In this document: piece by piece, positions 40,217 to 49,743 of the stretch
How the letters are laid out: every line of letters starts with the position of its first letter
Numbering within the stretch: position 1 is the first letter of the stretch
Source of the DNA: Kluyveromyces lactis
Taxonomy: Eukaryota > Ascomycota > Saccharomycetes > Saccharomycetales > Saccharomycetaceae
Assembly: GCF_000002515.2 (NCBI RefSeq)
Contig: NC_006037.1
Location: 682,001 to 746,000, forward strand
Direction: 5' to 3'
DNA length: 64,000 nucleotides
Translations under genes and position numbers: made by a program
Notes under the pieces: model-generated
Told to the model about the DNA's origin: nothing
The model's input: the letters and a program-made list of their open reading frames with translations, nothing else
Database searches by the model: none

Positions 40217-43200
40217 ATGACTCAGGACTCTGAAGTGTTGCTATGGCACACTGTTTTACAACGACATAGGAACTACGTTCATTCCTGCATCGGTGATTTT
40301 ACTTTGGATAGATCATCATTAGCGACAGCAGAAGCTGATACAACAAGTGTTAAGGGACCGAGGTCATCGAAGAAGCGGAAGGAACTGCAATTATGTCTAG
40401 CTACACAGGATTGTGTCGAATTGTACGATGTTAGCAATGGAACATTGGATGCGTTGGGTAAATGGCCTATAGCAGCTACTATTCTTTCTATGACCAAGTT
40501 GAATATGGATAGATGTTCACATACGATTTTGGTGTTGATAACTGATTCTGGGAATTTAACATTTTGGCAGTTTGAGAGGGATTCCGTGAGCGGGAAAGTG
40601 TACGTGCGTACTTTGGCAAACGAACCGATTTCCAGATCTGGGATCAGAAGGTTTGTACCTCAATATCAAATGGTTTCGGATCCACAGAGTAGATGTGTAT
40701 TTTTCAGTGGGATTGAGCGTTCAAAGATGTGCGTGTTGGCTGACTGGCAACGTGGGAAATTGGTTGTTGGTTCTCCTATAGAGATTCAACGAAGTGATAG
40801 AATCACTTTGGCATCGGCAGCTTGTGATGTAAGTTTTGATAATCCGGTGAATGCTGCCATAGAGGTAGAATCTGGGACAAATGATTACTATTTGTCTTTT
40901 TATACAATGGATTTGGGTCTTAACACGTTGCTACTCCGGAAAGAGCATCTTTTAGAGGATAAATCCATCAATTTCGTTATGCAATGCCCAAATTTACAAC
41001 AGTATAAGATTAAAACTAGACCGAATGATGAAACTGATCAAGATTCGGTAAATCCATTTGTTATTTGTGGTTATGATGGATACTTGACTCTGATAGACTT
41101 AGAAGGCTTTTATGAAGTGTCTGTTCAACTCCCCGTCAGAAAAACTGTTTCGTCAACTAATATCATCAACGGTACTATTCATAAATTGAAGAAAGATTTT
41201 TTCATCCTAATGCAGTCTAACCACGGAGATATGTACAAGGTCGGAATTATCCCTGATGAAGAAACTAAGGCGCCAGTTCTTGAAATTGCATACTTTGATA
41301 CACTCCCCACTTCTGAAGACATCCACATTTTCAAGTCAGGTGCTCTTTTCAACGTATCAGAATTCGGGACCTCTTATTTAACACAGTTCGAAAGTCTTGG
41401 TGAAGATCTAGAAAAAATTACATCTTATACCCCGGGAAGGAGATCATTTATTGAAACAGAGTCCACTTTGAAAAACCTATCCATTCTTGACTCCTTAACT
41501 TCTTTAAATCCCTTGACGTCATTTCATGCATCAAATTCGACACCACTCACGATATTGGCTGCAGCCAATCAAACTGAGAATCTTGTTAAATTGACTTCTG
41601 CGGTTGATTTTGAAGAACTTATATCAACTACATTACCTAGAATACCATCAAAACTTTGGACCGTTAGAATTCCTAAAAACGAAACTCACAGTCTGATATT
41701 TCTTTCTATGGAAACCTCAACGACCATCTTGAAGATCCATGAGGGAACTGTCGAAGATTTTGGTGGAGATTCAAACCCATTTATTTTGAACAAACCATCA
41801 TTGTTTGTTGGCGCTATGGTTCAAAGAAGTATTATTCAAGTTACTCGGGATTGTCTTTTACAAATTATTGAAATGCATGATGGTCCATACACCAAAAAAC
41901 TTGAATGGTATCCACCAGCTGGTGTTGGCATCGTGACAGCATTTTGTAATGAGACACAGTTAGTTGTCGCTTTAACAAATCATGAAATATGCTATTTTGA
42001 AATCATAGAAGATTCGTTAAACGAATTACAGGATCGAGTGGAGATGGATTCTACAGTGAATTCTATTGCATTGCTCGCCGGTCAAAAGTCAGGCTATTGT
42101 GTATTAGGATGTGAAGATTCTAGTCTGCAGATTCTCAACTTACAGAGTAAACATCCAGATTTTTTCACTATCTGTGCTATTCAGTCACTAATATCAAAAC
42201 CGCACTCTCTACTTTTCATGCGGGACACGTCGGATCTTAAGATCCACGTAGGTATGAAAAGTGGTGTTTATCTGTCATCTAAACTCAATATCAATGATGG
42301 CACAGTGTTCGATGTACGTACTAGATTTGTCGGAACGAAGCCCGTCCAGGTAAATCTCTTGGACAATATAGATATCAATCACAAAGATGATGATGATGAT
42401 GAACCTGGAGAAAATGATTCAAAAATAGACGATTTCAAGAAGAAGATTTCGGATTTCACTCCACTAGTGGTATTGAATTCAAGCATATCTTGGGTAACTT
42501 ACGAAATTGATGATAAAATCACATTACGTCCTTTGAAAACAGATGAGGGGATAACCTTGAAACATATAAATGCTTTTATCACGGATGATATCAAGCGCAA
42601 CGGCTGCTGTTCCATAACCAGCAAAGGGCAACTCCTAATCGGCAAATTAGATAACTTTTTGTCCTGGAGTAACTGGTTCAATGAGAAAAAGTATACCCTT
42701 GTTAATGACGAACTTAAAAACGCTGGCAATGAAGAAGAGGATGAAGATGAGGATGAAGATGAGGATGAAGATGCAAGTGAGAAGTACGAAATCGTTGGTT
42801 ATCAATCACAACGGATCCTTTCAGATACAACGGACAATTCGTTATCATATGTTATTTCAAAGACAGCTAATAAAGAAACCAGTCTATCAGCTATTCGCGA
42901 TGATAAGCTATTGGCAACAAACAATGGGAATACGGTCGTGATTATTGCTAAAGAGGTCTTTAATGCTGTCTGTAGTTGCAATTTCGGTACAAATGTTAAA
43001 TATATTGTCATATCTACTGAATCAGGGAAATTTATTGTGATTCAAATTCGAGTGAAGAACAACGTTCTTGAAACCCAATACATTCATGAAACAATGGTGC
43101 ATAGTAAGGTCAATGCCATGGTTTCGTTTGGAGATAAATTGGCATGTTGCATTCTTGGCAATGTTGTCCTATTTGGACTAGGTAAAAAACAATTGTTGAG

Positions 43201-44026
43201 GAAAAGCATCACCGAAATGCCACCATATATTACCCAAGTAACTGCATTAGACCAATGGGATGGAACCATGTTAGCAGTTGGTGATATTAGAGAATCTGTT
43301 ACGATCTTCAAGTATGATATAGATAATAACAGCTTCATTGGAGTAGCAGATGACATTGTGAAAAGGCATGTTACTACAGTCAAGTTCATAGATGTATCGA
43401 GTGTTATCGGTGGGGATAGGTTTGGTAACTGTTGGGTCCTTAGGGTGAACTATGAGAGCGACACTAGAGTCGCATCTAACATTAAAGCTTGCCAATATAC
43501 CTTAGAAACGTTGTGCCATATGTACATGAACGATACTCCGATGAAATTTGAGATTGTGAACCATATGAATATGTCCGATCGACCAGCCATCTTATGGATC
43601 GGACTACAAGGAACCATAGGTTGTTTCGTCCCCTTGATAACAAGAAAGGAGCAACAGTTATACCAATCGTTCCAATCCACATATGCCGAGCTTGATGTTC
43701 TACATTTCCAAGATAACAACAAGCCTGAGGAAGTTGATTTGGAAGAAACAGAAGGCGCGTTAGATGAAGCGTATCACACTACTAAGAATACAGACCACCA
43801 AGATTATGTTGAAGGCGTGATAAGCCGTGTTGGAAGAGACTTTTTGAGTTACCGTAGCAGTTATGCTCCAAGTAAAAACATTATAGACGGTGAAACGTTA
43901 GAACAATTGACAACGTATTTACCAAGCGATCAAAGATGGATAGCCAGTAAGATGAAGCATGCCGATTCCGGCAAACTAGACATTTTCAATAAATATATAA
44001 ACGAGATGCGTACTAACTACGTATAA
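40217..44026 (+). CDS. RSE1: U2 snRNP SF3b subunit Rse1 (SF3B3/SAP130)
   Basis: The 1269-residue protein (yeast Rse1, YML049C, about 1361) has the triple beta-propeller CPSF160/SF3B3 layout with N-terminal MTQDSEVLLWHTVLQRHRNY. C-terminal helices include DGETLEQLTTYLPSDQRW. Two acidic insertions lie at about 722-732 (DDDDDEPGEND) and 838-852 (EDEDEDEDEDEDASE). It is a scaffold of SF3b, which secures the branch-point duplex. The last 10 bp of coding sequence overlap the AIM32 coding sequence on the other strand. Confidence 0.95.
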   Translation: MTQDSEVLLWHTVLQRHRNYVHSCIGDFTLDRSSLATAEADTTSVKGPRSSKKRKELQLCLATQDCVELYDVSNGTLDALGKWPIAATILSMTKLNMDRCSHTILVLITDSGNLTFWQFERDSVSGKVYVRTLANEPISRSGIRRFVPQYQMVSDPQSRCVFFSGIERSKMCVLADWQRGKLVVGSPIEIQRSDRITLASAACDVSFDNPVNAAIEVESGTNDYYLSFYTMDLGLNTLLLRKEHLLEDKSINFVMQCPNLQQYKIKTRPNDETDQDSVNPFVICGYDGYLTLIDLEGFYEVSVQLPVRKTVSSTNIINGTIHKLKKDFFILMQSNHGDMYKVGIIPDEETKAPVLEIAYFDTLPTSEDIHIFKSGALFNVSEFGTSYLTQFESLGEDLEKITSYTPGRRSFIETESTLKNLSILDSLTSLNPLTSFHASNSTPLTILAAANQTENLVKLTSAVDFEELISTTLPRIPSKLWTVRIPKNETHSLIFLSMETSTTILKIHEGTVEDFGGDSNPFILNKPSLFVGAMVQRSIIQVTRDCLLQIIEMHDGPYTKKLEWYPPAGVGIVTAFCNETQLVVALTNHEICYFEIIEDSLNELQDRVEMDSTVNSIALLAGQKSGYCVLGCEDSSLQILNLQSKHPDFFTICAIQSLISKPHSLLFMRDTSDLKIHVGMKSGVYLSSKLNINDGTVFDVRTRFVGTKPVQVNLLDNIDINHKDDDDDEPGENDSKIDDFKKKISDFTPLVVLNSSISWVTYEIDDKITLRPLKTDEGITLKHINAFITDDIKRNGCCSITSKGQLLIGKLDNFLSWSNWFNEKKYTLVNDELKNAGNEEEDEDEDEDEDEDASEKYEIVGYQSQRILSDTTDNSLSYVISKTANKETSLSAIRDDKLLATNNGNTVVIIAKEVFNAVCSCNFGTNVKYIVISTESGKFIVIQIRVKNNVLETQYIHETMVHSKVNAMVSFGDKLACCILGNVVLFGLGKKQLLRKSITEMPPYITQVTALDQWDGTMLAVGDIRESVTIFKYDIDNNSFIGVADDIVKRHVTTVKFIDVSSVIGGDRFGNCWVLRVNYESDTRVASNIKACQYTLETLCHMYMNDTPMKFEIVNHMNMSDRPAILWIGLQGTIGCFVPLITRKEQQLYQSFQSTYAELDVLHFQDNNKPEEVDLEETEGALDEAYHTTKNTDHQDYVEGVISRVGRDFLSYRSSYAPSKNIIDGETLEQLTTYLPSDQRWIASKMKHADSGKLDIFNKYINEMRTNYV
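44017..44026. other. 10-bp convergent coding overlap of RSE1 and AIM32
   Basis: The RSE1 frame ends TAC GTA TAA while AIM32 on the minus strand ends TAT ACG TAG. Both use the palindromic TACGTA. The 3' UTRs must therefore overlap each other's coding sequence. Confidence 0.95.
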
Positions 44027-44985
44027 GCAGCAGTGGACATATGACCTCTGTAGAAATCCTGTAATATTATATCTTTGTCCAAATGTCGGAACACGAATTC
44101 TAAATTCTGGGGTAACAGTTTACTTAGCCATAACCCGTCTATCTTACCTGTTTCGTTATCGTTGTGAATTTTAAGTCCGTTGAATTGGTAATAGATCAAG
44201 TTCCCTGCGAACTTGTGGCCACCGAAATGCGAAACGATCCCAGTTTTCAAGTTTGGTTTGATTGAGTTAAGCTTTGCTATGAGTAAAGGTGCTAATTCAC
44301 CGCATCTTGCATCACGCAGGTAATGTCCGCATACCATTGCTATGTCAGAATGGAACGGTTCGCTCTGAAAGTTTGGTATACTATTAGCTACGCTACCGCT
44401 CGAGTGTATTGCAGTTTGTCCAACGGCATCTGACCCCTTCAAAAAGTCATTGAACGAGAGTTTCTTCCGGGAGTCCTGTTTCCCATCACCTAAGAAGAGG
44501 GCAAAGTCCGATACTCTGTCTCTATGAACTTCATACACTTTCATGTCAGGTATGACAAGAAATTTGAGATGGGTTTCAGACGACGTATATCCATCTAGAG
44601 CCAGCTCGTTGACAAGCACTCCACTTCCATCTCTAGTGTCCTTAAGACTCGATTTCAAAGTACCCACCATGCTATGAGGGTATTCATGAGCCATCTCTAG
44701 TTTCGAAGGCCAGTTTTTCCATCCTTTTGGGTCCTTTGATAACATTAATACATGTTTGTGGTATTCTGGTACTTTATTTGGCAAAGTTAACGAGATATCC
44801 AACTGACTCTTGTCTGGTAACTTTTCATTCAACCTCTTTACGAAGCATTCACATTCAGTGACTAAATTGTTCTTTATATCATCAGGAACCGATTTAAACT
44901 GGTACGGCCTATGGAAAAGACGTTTCAACACCAATGCATTATGCCCAGGGAATTTTATTATTCTTGAATATGAGTACAAGTTCAT
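44017..44985 (-). CDS. AIM32: Mitochondrial thioredoxin-like Fe-S protein Aim32
   Basis: The 322-residue protein (YML050W, 311) starts with a likely presequence (YSYSRIIKFPGHNALVLKRLF). It carries the sucrase/ferredoxin-like fold with MVCGHYLRDARCGELAPL (two cysteines) and SHFGGHKFAGNLIYY near 255, matching the family's Cys/His cluster ligands. Aim32 has been described as a thioredoxin-like [2Fe-2S] protein acting in mitochondrial redox quality control. Its stop lies inside RSE1. GAL80 lies upstream in tandem. Confidence 0.93.
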   Translation of the reverse strand: MNLYSYSRIIKFPGHNALVLKRLFHRPYQFKSVPDDIKNNLVTECECFVKRLNEKLPDKSQLDISLTLPNKVPEYHKHVLMLSKDPKGWKNWPSKLEMAHEYPHSMVGTLKSSLKDTRDGSGVLVNELALDGYTSSETHLKFLVIPDMKVYEVHRDRVSDFALFLGDGKQDSRKKLSFNDFLKGSDAVGQTAIHSSGSVANSIPNFQSEPFHSDIAMVCGHYLRDARCGELAPLLIAKLNSIKPNLKTGIVSHFGGHKFAGNLIYYQFNGLKIHNDNETGKIDGLWLSKLLPQNLEFVFRHLDKDIILQDFYRGHMSTAAYT

Positions 44986-45415
44986 AGCACTCTGAGCCTT
45001 TGGTTGTTGACCTTTTTTGGTTCTTCGATTCGTTCGCCTTAAATGTAATTCAATTGAATTTGAATATAAAGAATGGAAGGTCTATTATATATGACAAGAG
45101 ACCTCGAAGTTGATGCTGGTTTGAGTTTTCATGGGAAGGTTGCTGTGGAAGCTGTCAGGAACTGGATATGGATGAGCTTTTCTTCGAAGTTTAGATGTGC
45201 TCTTTTCCTTCAATTTCCTTATTTGCGAAGCCGTTTCGTACGTAAGCAAGCCATAACGGATTCCCGATTTAAAGATTTAAATGCGCAACAAGTCTTTAAT
45301 TAAAATCAGCAAATGTTGATGATAACAAGATCCTAGTTGTTGTGAAAGAGAGGACATGGCAACATTAAGATCATAAATACGTAGGATGGTATGGATACAT
45401 AGATTTGAAGTTTAT
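44986..45415. other. AIM32-GAL80 intergenic
   Basis: This 430-bp region is the AIM32 promoter and GAL80 3' end. A 76-codon ATG frame (45073-45303, plus strand) has no recognisable content and is probably chance. No factor sites stand out. Confidence 0.4.
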
Positions 45416-46789
45416 TTATATCATTATTTTCGACACGTCAAGAGTCTTTTCCTCTTTGTCGCTTCTGAACACCGCATCTATTAGCCGGTGCAATATGATG
45501 GCATCTTTGAATGTGGGGAATCCTTCGAATCTGAACCCTTGCTTATCAAATTTCGTGCTTGCGAACAAGTCATCGGGACCGCGTGATGATTTGGACTCAG
45601 GTTTCCCAAGGAAATGGTAATCGGCAATGGATTCGTAGATTCGTAGTATGTTTCCAACAACGCTATTATAGTTCCTTAGATGAAACACTTCCATGGTTTG
45701 TTCCTCTTCCGAAGTACCTGTACTTGGAGAAGGTGATTTAGTTACTTTTTCCTTGTCTTTTATGGCAGCAGCTCCATTGTTGTCAGTTCCATTGCTGCTA
45801 CCGTTCCCATTCTTGATACCGTAGAAATAGAGCACAAGGTTCGATATCTCCACAAAACCTGCATCACCCTCGATCTTCAAGTCACCTTTAGTACCGTGTA
45901 TATCTATTACCAGGTTCTTGGTCAATTTCTTCACTGGAGTACCACCTTTAAAGCTGCAAGATACGGGTACCTTCCCATTTTCCAATATTCCCTGGAATAA
46001 AAGATGGTCTGGGCACGTCTTTGAAATTGTTTCCTTGGTCCGTTTCCCATTCTCATCCAATAGGAACTGAGTTGGGATATTGTTTGAGATCATCGCATTG
46101 ATCTTTTGGAAATACGACCCTGTGATGTACTGTAATACATCGATCGTGTGTCCGAACGAATTCGATATCAAATTCACACCGCTCTCGATGTCGTACAAAT
46201 ACTCCGGCGATCTCATTGGACGTTCATACCCATACCAACCACCGTTGCCCGATATCTCGATGGAATTGATGTCTCCGATACAACCTTCGCTGATTAACTC
46301 TTTGGCCCGAACGATGTATGGCGATTTACGTCCTTGGAGACATATGATCGTTTGTAAATTGGCACGCTGCTGAGATATCGAATACAACTCTTCTGCCTGT
46401 TGTACGCTTGCAGCAAGAGCCCATTCCACGTACAAATACCTTAGATTCAGGTTCTGGGACGAATGTTCCAATATATTCTTGACCACCTCGTAATGCTCTG
46501 GCACTTTTACACTAACAACGATCATATCGATATCTTTATACTGAGCAAAAGATTCCAACGAATCAAACCCTGTAGCATGTTTCAATTGCAACTGTTCAAT
46601 GGTCTGAAGACTCGATTTCAAAGTAGGGTTGTACAAGGCCACTATCTGGAACTGTGAACTGAGCTGCTGTATGGCTAAGAAATGCGTCTTGGCAACCCAA
46701 CTTTTACCACTGGTTAACCCAACGAAACCAACACGGATCGGTCTACTCGATGGCACCGTGGATAATTTGGACCGTTTGTTATTGTTCAT
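45416..46789 (-). CDS. GAL80: Galactose regulon repressor Gal80
   Basis: The product is 457 residues from the ATG at 46789 (MNNNKRSKLSTVPS). The frame extends 18 codons further only to a TTG. The Rossmann dinucleotide fold is seen in RVGFVGLTSGKSWVAKTH, then the Gfo/Idh-like C-terminal domain (GNGGWYGYERPMRSPEY). The protein binds the activation domain of Lac9 (KlGal4) and is displaced by KlGal1, since K. lactis has no Gal3. The Ser/Thr-rich loop around 345-375 is where K. lactis Gal80 differs from S. cerevisiae (435 residues). One Lac9 site upstream predicts feedback induction by galactose. The sequence agrees with the K. lactis protein as I remember it. Confidence 0.98.
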   Translation of the reverse strand: MNNNKRSKLSTVPSSRPIRVGFVGLTSGKSWVAKTHFLAIQQLSSQFQIVALYNPTLKSSLQTIEQLQLKHATGFDSLESFAQYKDIDMIVVSVKVPEHYEVVKNILEHSSQNLNLRYLYVEWALAASVQQAEELYSISQQRANLQTIICLQGRKSPYIVRAKELISEGCIGDINSIEISGNGGWYGYERPMRSPEYLYDIESGVNLISNSFGHTIDVLQYITGSYFQKINAMISNNIPTQFLLDENGKRTKETISKTCPDHLLFQGILENGKVPVSCSFKGGTPVKKLTKNLVIDIHGTKGDLKIEGDAGFVEISNLVLYFYGIKNGNGSSNGTDNNGAAAIKDKEKVTKSPSPSTGTSEEEQTMEVFHLRNYNSVVGNILRIYESIADYHFLGKPESKSSRGPDDLFASTKFDKQGFRFEGFPTFKDAIILHRLIDAVFRSDKEEKTLDVSKIMI

Positions 46790-47113
46790 GATGCCGTCCT
46801 GCCGAGATATTGTGTACACTGGATCAAATAATAACACTTTCAAAGTGACTAAATCACAATTGTCCCAAGATATACTATAGCTCTCTGTTTAACCTTTATA
46901 TTGTCAAAAAGGGACAATGAATGAAAGTACAAACACAAACACAAACACAATGGAAGGGAGTGTCCAGGGTGGTGATTCCTGACTGTACTGATTCGACGGA
47001 GTTTTATTTGATTTCGTTGAAGTGGTTAAAGTGAATAATTCTTGAATTGAGAGGAACAAAGAGTGGATAAAATAACGGAATGGAGAGGTCCGAGCGATGA
47101 ATAATGTACGATT

Positions 47114-47130
47114 CGGAAGACTATGAGCCG
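47114..47130. promoter_or_regulatory. Lac9/Gal4 binding site (UAS-G) of GAL80
   Basis: CGG-N11-CCG (CGGAAGACTATGAGCCG) is 325 bp before the GAL80 ATG. It fits the Zn2Cys6 dimer consensus exactly. KlGAL80 is known to be induced by Lac9, closing a negative feedback loop. SUR7 lies on the far side, reading away, so GAL80 is the natural target. The rest of 46790-47439 is repetitive A/G-rich DNA with a CACAAA tract near 46935. Confidence 0.9.
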
Positions 47131-47439
47131 GCTGAACCTGAGGTTATGGACCACTAACGTCCTGGTTGACAAGAGTAGTCATGTAATACAAACGTAAATG
47201 TGATATTTAATAGAATATAAGTAGATATAGTTAAAAAGAAGAAGAAGAATAGAAAGAATAAGGGTATTAGAAATTTAGAGTCATTTTAAACAATTGATAA
47301 CTTGGGTTAAAGCTCGAAGTTTTGTTGATAGTAGTTTTTTTTTTTGTTTTAGTTGGTTTGTTCAATAGTATAAGGTTACAGGGTGCGAGACAAACGTTGT
47401 AACACTTTTCATCTCCCCCCGCTAATCACCTATCACCTC

Positions 47440-48312
47440 TCAAATCGATTCTTCATCAGATTTTTGAGTTCTTCTAATCTTGAAGAACTTGATACCGGTC
47501 TGGTGAGATTCTTGTGGCTGGGGCTCATCGATGGCAGTACCAGCACCGGTAGCTTCCAAATCTTGTTGTTGCTGCTGCTGTTGGAATTGCAACTGCTGTT
47601 GTTGTTGCTCGTAACTCAACGCTTGTTCCTTGTAATTTTGCAATTCGACAAATTCCTTATGAGCCTTGTAAGCCTTTCTGATGAAAGAGGCACCGGTAAT
47701 GAAGAAAAGCATAATGTTCAACGCTACCGTAGTCCAAGAGAACGCCATCAATTTCACACCGATATCCACAGAGACATCGGCGTCTTTGAAAGCGTTTTTG
47801 GCCAACACCGTAGCAGCCGTTTGACACGCACTGGCAGCCATGTTCAATAGAGTACCGATAACAATGGTCACAAACACCGTCTTGGTGAAACTGTAAGAAC
47901 ACCAGGACAAGACGTAAAAGATTAATCCGACACCGATGAAAACTAAAGCAATCAAAAAGAAACAGAATGAGAACCTGGTCAAATAATAGTAGGTGTCTCT
48001 GTTGTTAACGAAATCGGAGGGGAATCCCTCTGTAGTACCGAAATCATCAACTGGTGATAACGGATAAGCTGGTTCCAAAGAAGAACAGTTGACGTTCTTG
48101 TTACCTGAGACACCACAGAGACCCCAGAAAGTCCATCTGGACAGCGCTGGAGCACCGGTAATGTTCGAAGTGTCTGCTTGTAACCAGTAAAACTCATTAA
48201 CTGGACTATGTTCGATACTACCGGATAAAACGATGAATATCAACAACATGGTTGAACCCATTAAAAATAAAAGCGAAACGAATTTCGTCAATATAGACCC
48301 TACTGCGCTCAT
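47440..48312 (-). CDS. SUR7: Eisosome tetraspan protein Sur7
   Basis: The 290-residue protein (YML052W, 302) has four membrane segments (FVSLLFLMGSTMLLIFIVLS; FSFCFFLIALVFIGVGLIFY; a third near 150-172; ALNIMLFFITGASFI). The first extracellular loop has the claudin-like W-GLCG-C-C motif (WTFWGLCGVSGNKNVNC). The cytosolic tail has a polyglutamine run. Sur7 marks eisosomes/MCC patches in the plasma membrane. Paralogues such as Pun1 are possible, but position next to GAL80 (YML051W-YML052W) decides the name. Confidence 0.94.
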   Translation of the reverse strand: MSAVGSILTKFVSLLFLMGSTMLLIFIVLSGSIEHSPVNEFYWLQADTSNITGAPALSRWTFWGLCGVSGNKNVNCSSLEPAYPLSPVDDFGTTEGFPSDFVNNRDTYYYLTRFSFCFFLIALVFIGVGLIFYVLSWCSYSFTKTVFVTIVIGTLLNMAASACQTAATVLAKNAFKDADVSVDIGVKLMAFSWTTVALNIMLFFITGASFIRKAYKAHKEFVELQNYKEQALSYEQQQQQLQFQQQQQQQDLEATGAGTAIDEPQPQESHQTGIKFFKIRRTQKSDEESI

Positions 48313-48646
48313 ATTGGGTGGTGCGTGCTTGCTGAATGTGCTTTGGTATATTAAGAAACAAAAAGCTTATGGAAGGTAATAAACTCCTGGATACAGCTTT
48401 ATGGGCTAAGATATGTGGTATATATCCAATATAAATAGAATTTAGACCCACTAACGCAAGAGCAATGCAGCGGGAAAAGAGAGGGAAACTTCGACTTTGT
48501 TTCTGTTTTTTCTCCTCTAATACTCACTCTGTACCAAACTGGTTCCCTTTTTATTTGTTTTCCTTTTACTTCAAACTGCAAAAACTTTTCACTGTTGCCC
48601 ATTTCCAATGGAAAAGGTAAACAAAGAGGCCAAGCATAGGGGAAGT

Positions 48647-48667
48647 AGTAGCAAATACTTTGCTACT
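48647..48667. repeat. Perfect inverted repeat, 9-bp arms, 3-nt loop
   Basis: AGTAGCAAA, loop TAC, TTTGCTACT. It lies in the SUR7/YML053C-like divergent region and merges into GCTACT repeats (48661-48681). Confidence 0.85.
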
Positions 48668-48679
48668 GCTACTGCTACT

Positions 48680-48708
48680 GCTACCCACTGCCAAGGGCAG
48701 TGGGTAGC
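48680..48708. repeat. Perfect inverted repeat, 13-bp arms, 3-nt loop
   Basis: GCTACCCACTGCC (48680-48692), loop AAG, GGCAGTGGGTAGC (48696-48708). One more T-A pair is possible outside. It follows directly the GCTACT tandem repeat. Confidence 0.95.
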
Positions 48709-48908
48709 AAATATTTTGGGTTTTGGAACCACACACATTTCCCCTACGCTTCGCTGCATGATCCGAAGTGCCCTAACCTTTCCTATTCCGTTGACAAGAG
48801 GTTTCTCGAGACTCGTGATGATGTAATTGGATATAGGTTGGATATTTGACAATGTTACACATTGTCAATACGTCAAAGGGACAGGATGTACTAAGCAAGG
48901 ATGAAACA

Positions 48909-48937
48909 ATGAAGTGGGTCCTTCGGACCCACTTCAT
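48909..48937. repeat. Perfect inverted repeat, 13-bp arms, 3-nt loop
   Basis: ATGAAGTGGGTCC (48909-48921), loop TTC, GGACCCACTTCAT (48925-48937). It lies about 110 bp before the YML053C-like start, so it could sit in the mRNA leader. A TA-rich microsatellite follows (48938-48957). Confidence 0.95.
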
Positions 48938-49044
48938 ATATGTATATATATATATACAGATATAGATACATAGCTCGTACTTACCCATGTCCTCTCCCAT
49001 GCTGCACCTGCCCAACGGCAGATCAGCAACATCAAACACCAACC

Positions 49045-49632
49045 ATGGAACCGCTGCCACCCTACACCCCTTCGTTGCAGATCTCCTTCCTACTGCAAAC
49101 ACAATTCGAACACTCCCACCGCTGGACTCCACACTGTGTCGAAATCAACTCTACCCAACTGTTAATTCGACCTTTGATCCATTCTCATGATGAAAAACTC
49201 ATTAACAAATGGTACTCTAAACTGGACGAATTGGAATACAAACAGTACAAAGCTACTTCAAACCATCAACTCTGTCACGATCAATTGGTTCAATCTACCC
49301 AAGTTCCGAACCAAAGAGACCATATAGTACTATGTACGGCAAAAGGGTTATATTTAGAAAAGGACAAATCGTTAAACTTGATACAATGGAACCGGGATCC
49401 CATCAAGAAGTATTCGTTACAAGATTGTCGCATCGGTCTTAACACAGACATGTCGAGATGTCTTAGAATAAGATGCGAGAGGGAGCAGTTCCTACTGAGA
49501 GTGCCAGATGATGCATCAGTGACATCTTTGTTCGCAAAGATCGCATGTGCTGCGGAACTTGCTGTCCCAATGGACAGCAAGTCCCATGACCCGTTGCCGT
49601 TGAAACTGATGCCCTGGGAAGATGTAATGTGA
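49045..49632 (+). CDS. YML053C-like protein of unknown function
   Basis: From the ATG at 49045 (MEPLPPYTPSLQISFLLQ) the product is 195 residues. The ATG at 48940 in the same frame would prepend 35 residues encoded by a TA microsatellite and is less likely. Conserved-looking parts: HRWTPHCVEINSTQLLIRPL, LYLEKDKSLNLIQWNRDPI and SRCLRIRCEREQFLLRVPD, which could be strands of a PH-like fold (inference). S. cerevisiae YML053C (about 212 residues) is uncharacterised; the call is mainly synteny with SUR7. An 11-bp perfect inverted repeat lies in the coding sequence near the end (49557-49582). Confidence 0.75.
   Translation: MEPLPPYTPSLQISFLLQTQFEHSHRWTPHCVEINSTQLLIRPLIHSHDEKLINKWYSKLDELEYKQYKATSNHQLCHDQLVQSTQVPNQRDHIVLCTAKGLYLEKDKSLNLIQWNRDPIKKYSLQDCRIGLNTDMSRCLRIRCEREQFLLRVPDDASVTSLFAKIACAAELAVPMDSKSHDPLPLKLMPWEDVM
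49557..49582. repeat. Perfect inverted repeat inside coding sequence, 11-bp arms, 4-nt loop
   Basis: ACTTGCTGTCC (49557-49567), loop CAAT, GGACAGCAAGT (49572-49582). It encodes part of ELAVPMDSKSHD near the C-terminus of the YML053C-like protein. Confidence 0.9.
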
Positions 49633-49728
49633 GAGTAGAGGCAGTAGTAGTATAATGGATAAGCTTTGCTCTTGCTATTATTAGATGGTGATGACGTGGG
49701 AACTAAAAGAAATGGGAAGATGAAAACG

Positions 49729-49737
49729 AAAAAAAAA
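49729..49737 (-). terminator. Pol III terminator of tRNA-Tyr
   Basis: A nine-base run (T on the transcribed sense strand) starts 6 nt after the tRNA 3' end. Confidence 0.75.
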
Positions 49738-49743
49738 GATAAG

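Larger units (their letters stand above)
48313..49044. promoter_or_regulatory. SUR7 / YML053C-like divergent region
   Basis: The 732 bp carry three perfect inverted repeats (listed separately), a hexamer GCTACT repeat and a TA tract. No Cbf1, Reb1 or Gal4-type site was found. An ATG at 48940 is in frame with the downstream gene but would add a low-complexity Tyr/Ile stretch. Confidence 0.45.

Noticed and set aside
45073-45303. 76-codon ORF between AIM32 and GAL80
   Set aside because: No family resemblance and no synteny support; likely chance.
46790-46843. 18-codon extension of GAL80
   Set aside because: It has no ATG (starts at TTG); the 457-residue form matches the known K. lactis protein.
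48940-49044. N-terminal extension of the YML053C-like protein from an upstream ATG
   Set aside because: It would encode a Tyr/Ile/Arg stretch from a TA microsatellite; the ATG at 49045 gives a normal start.
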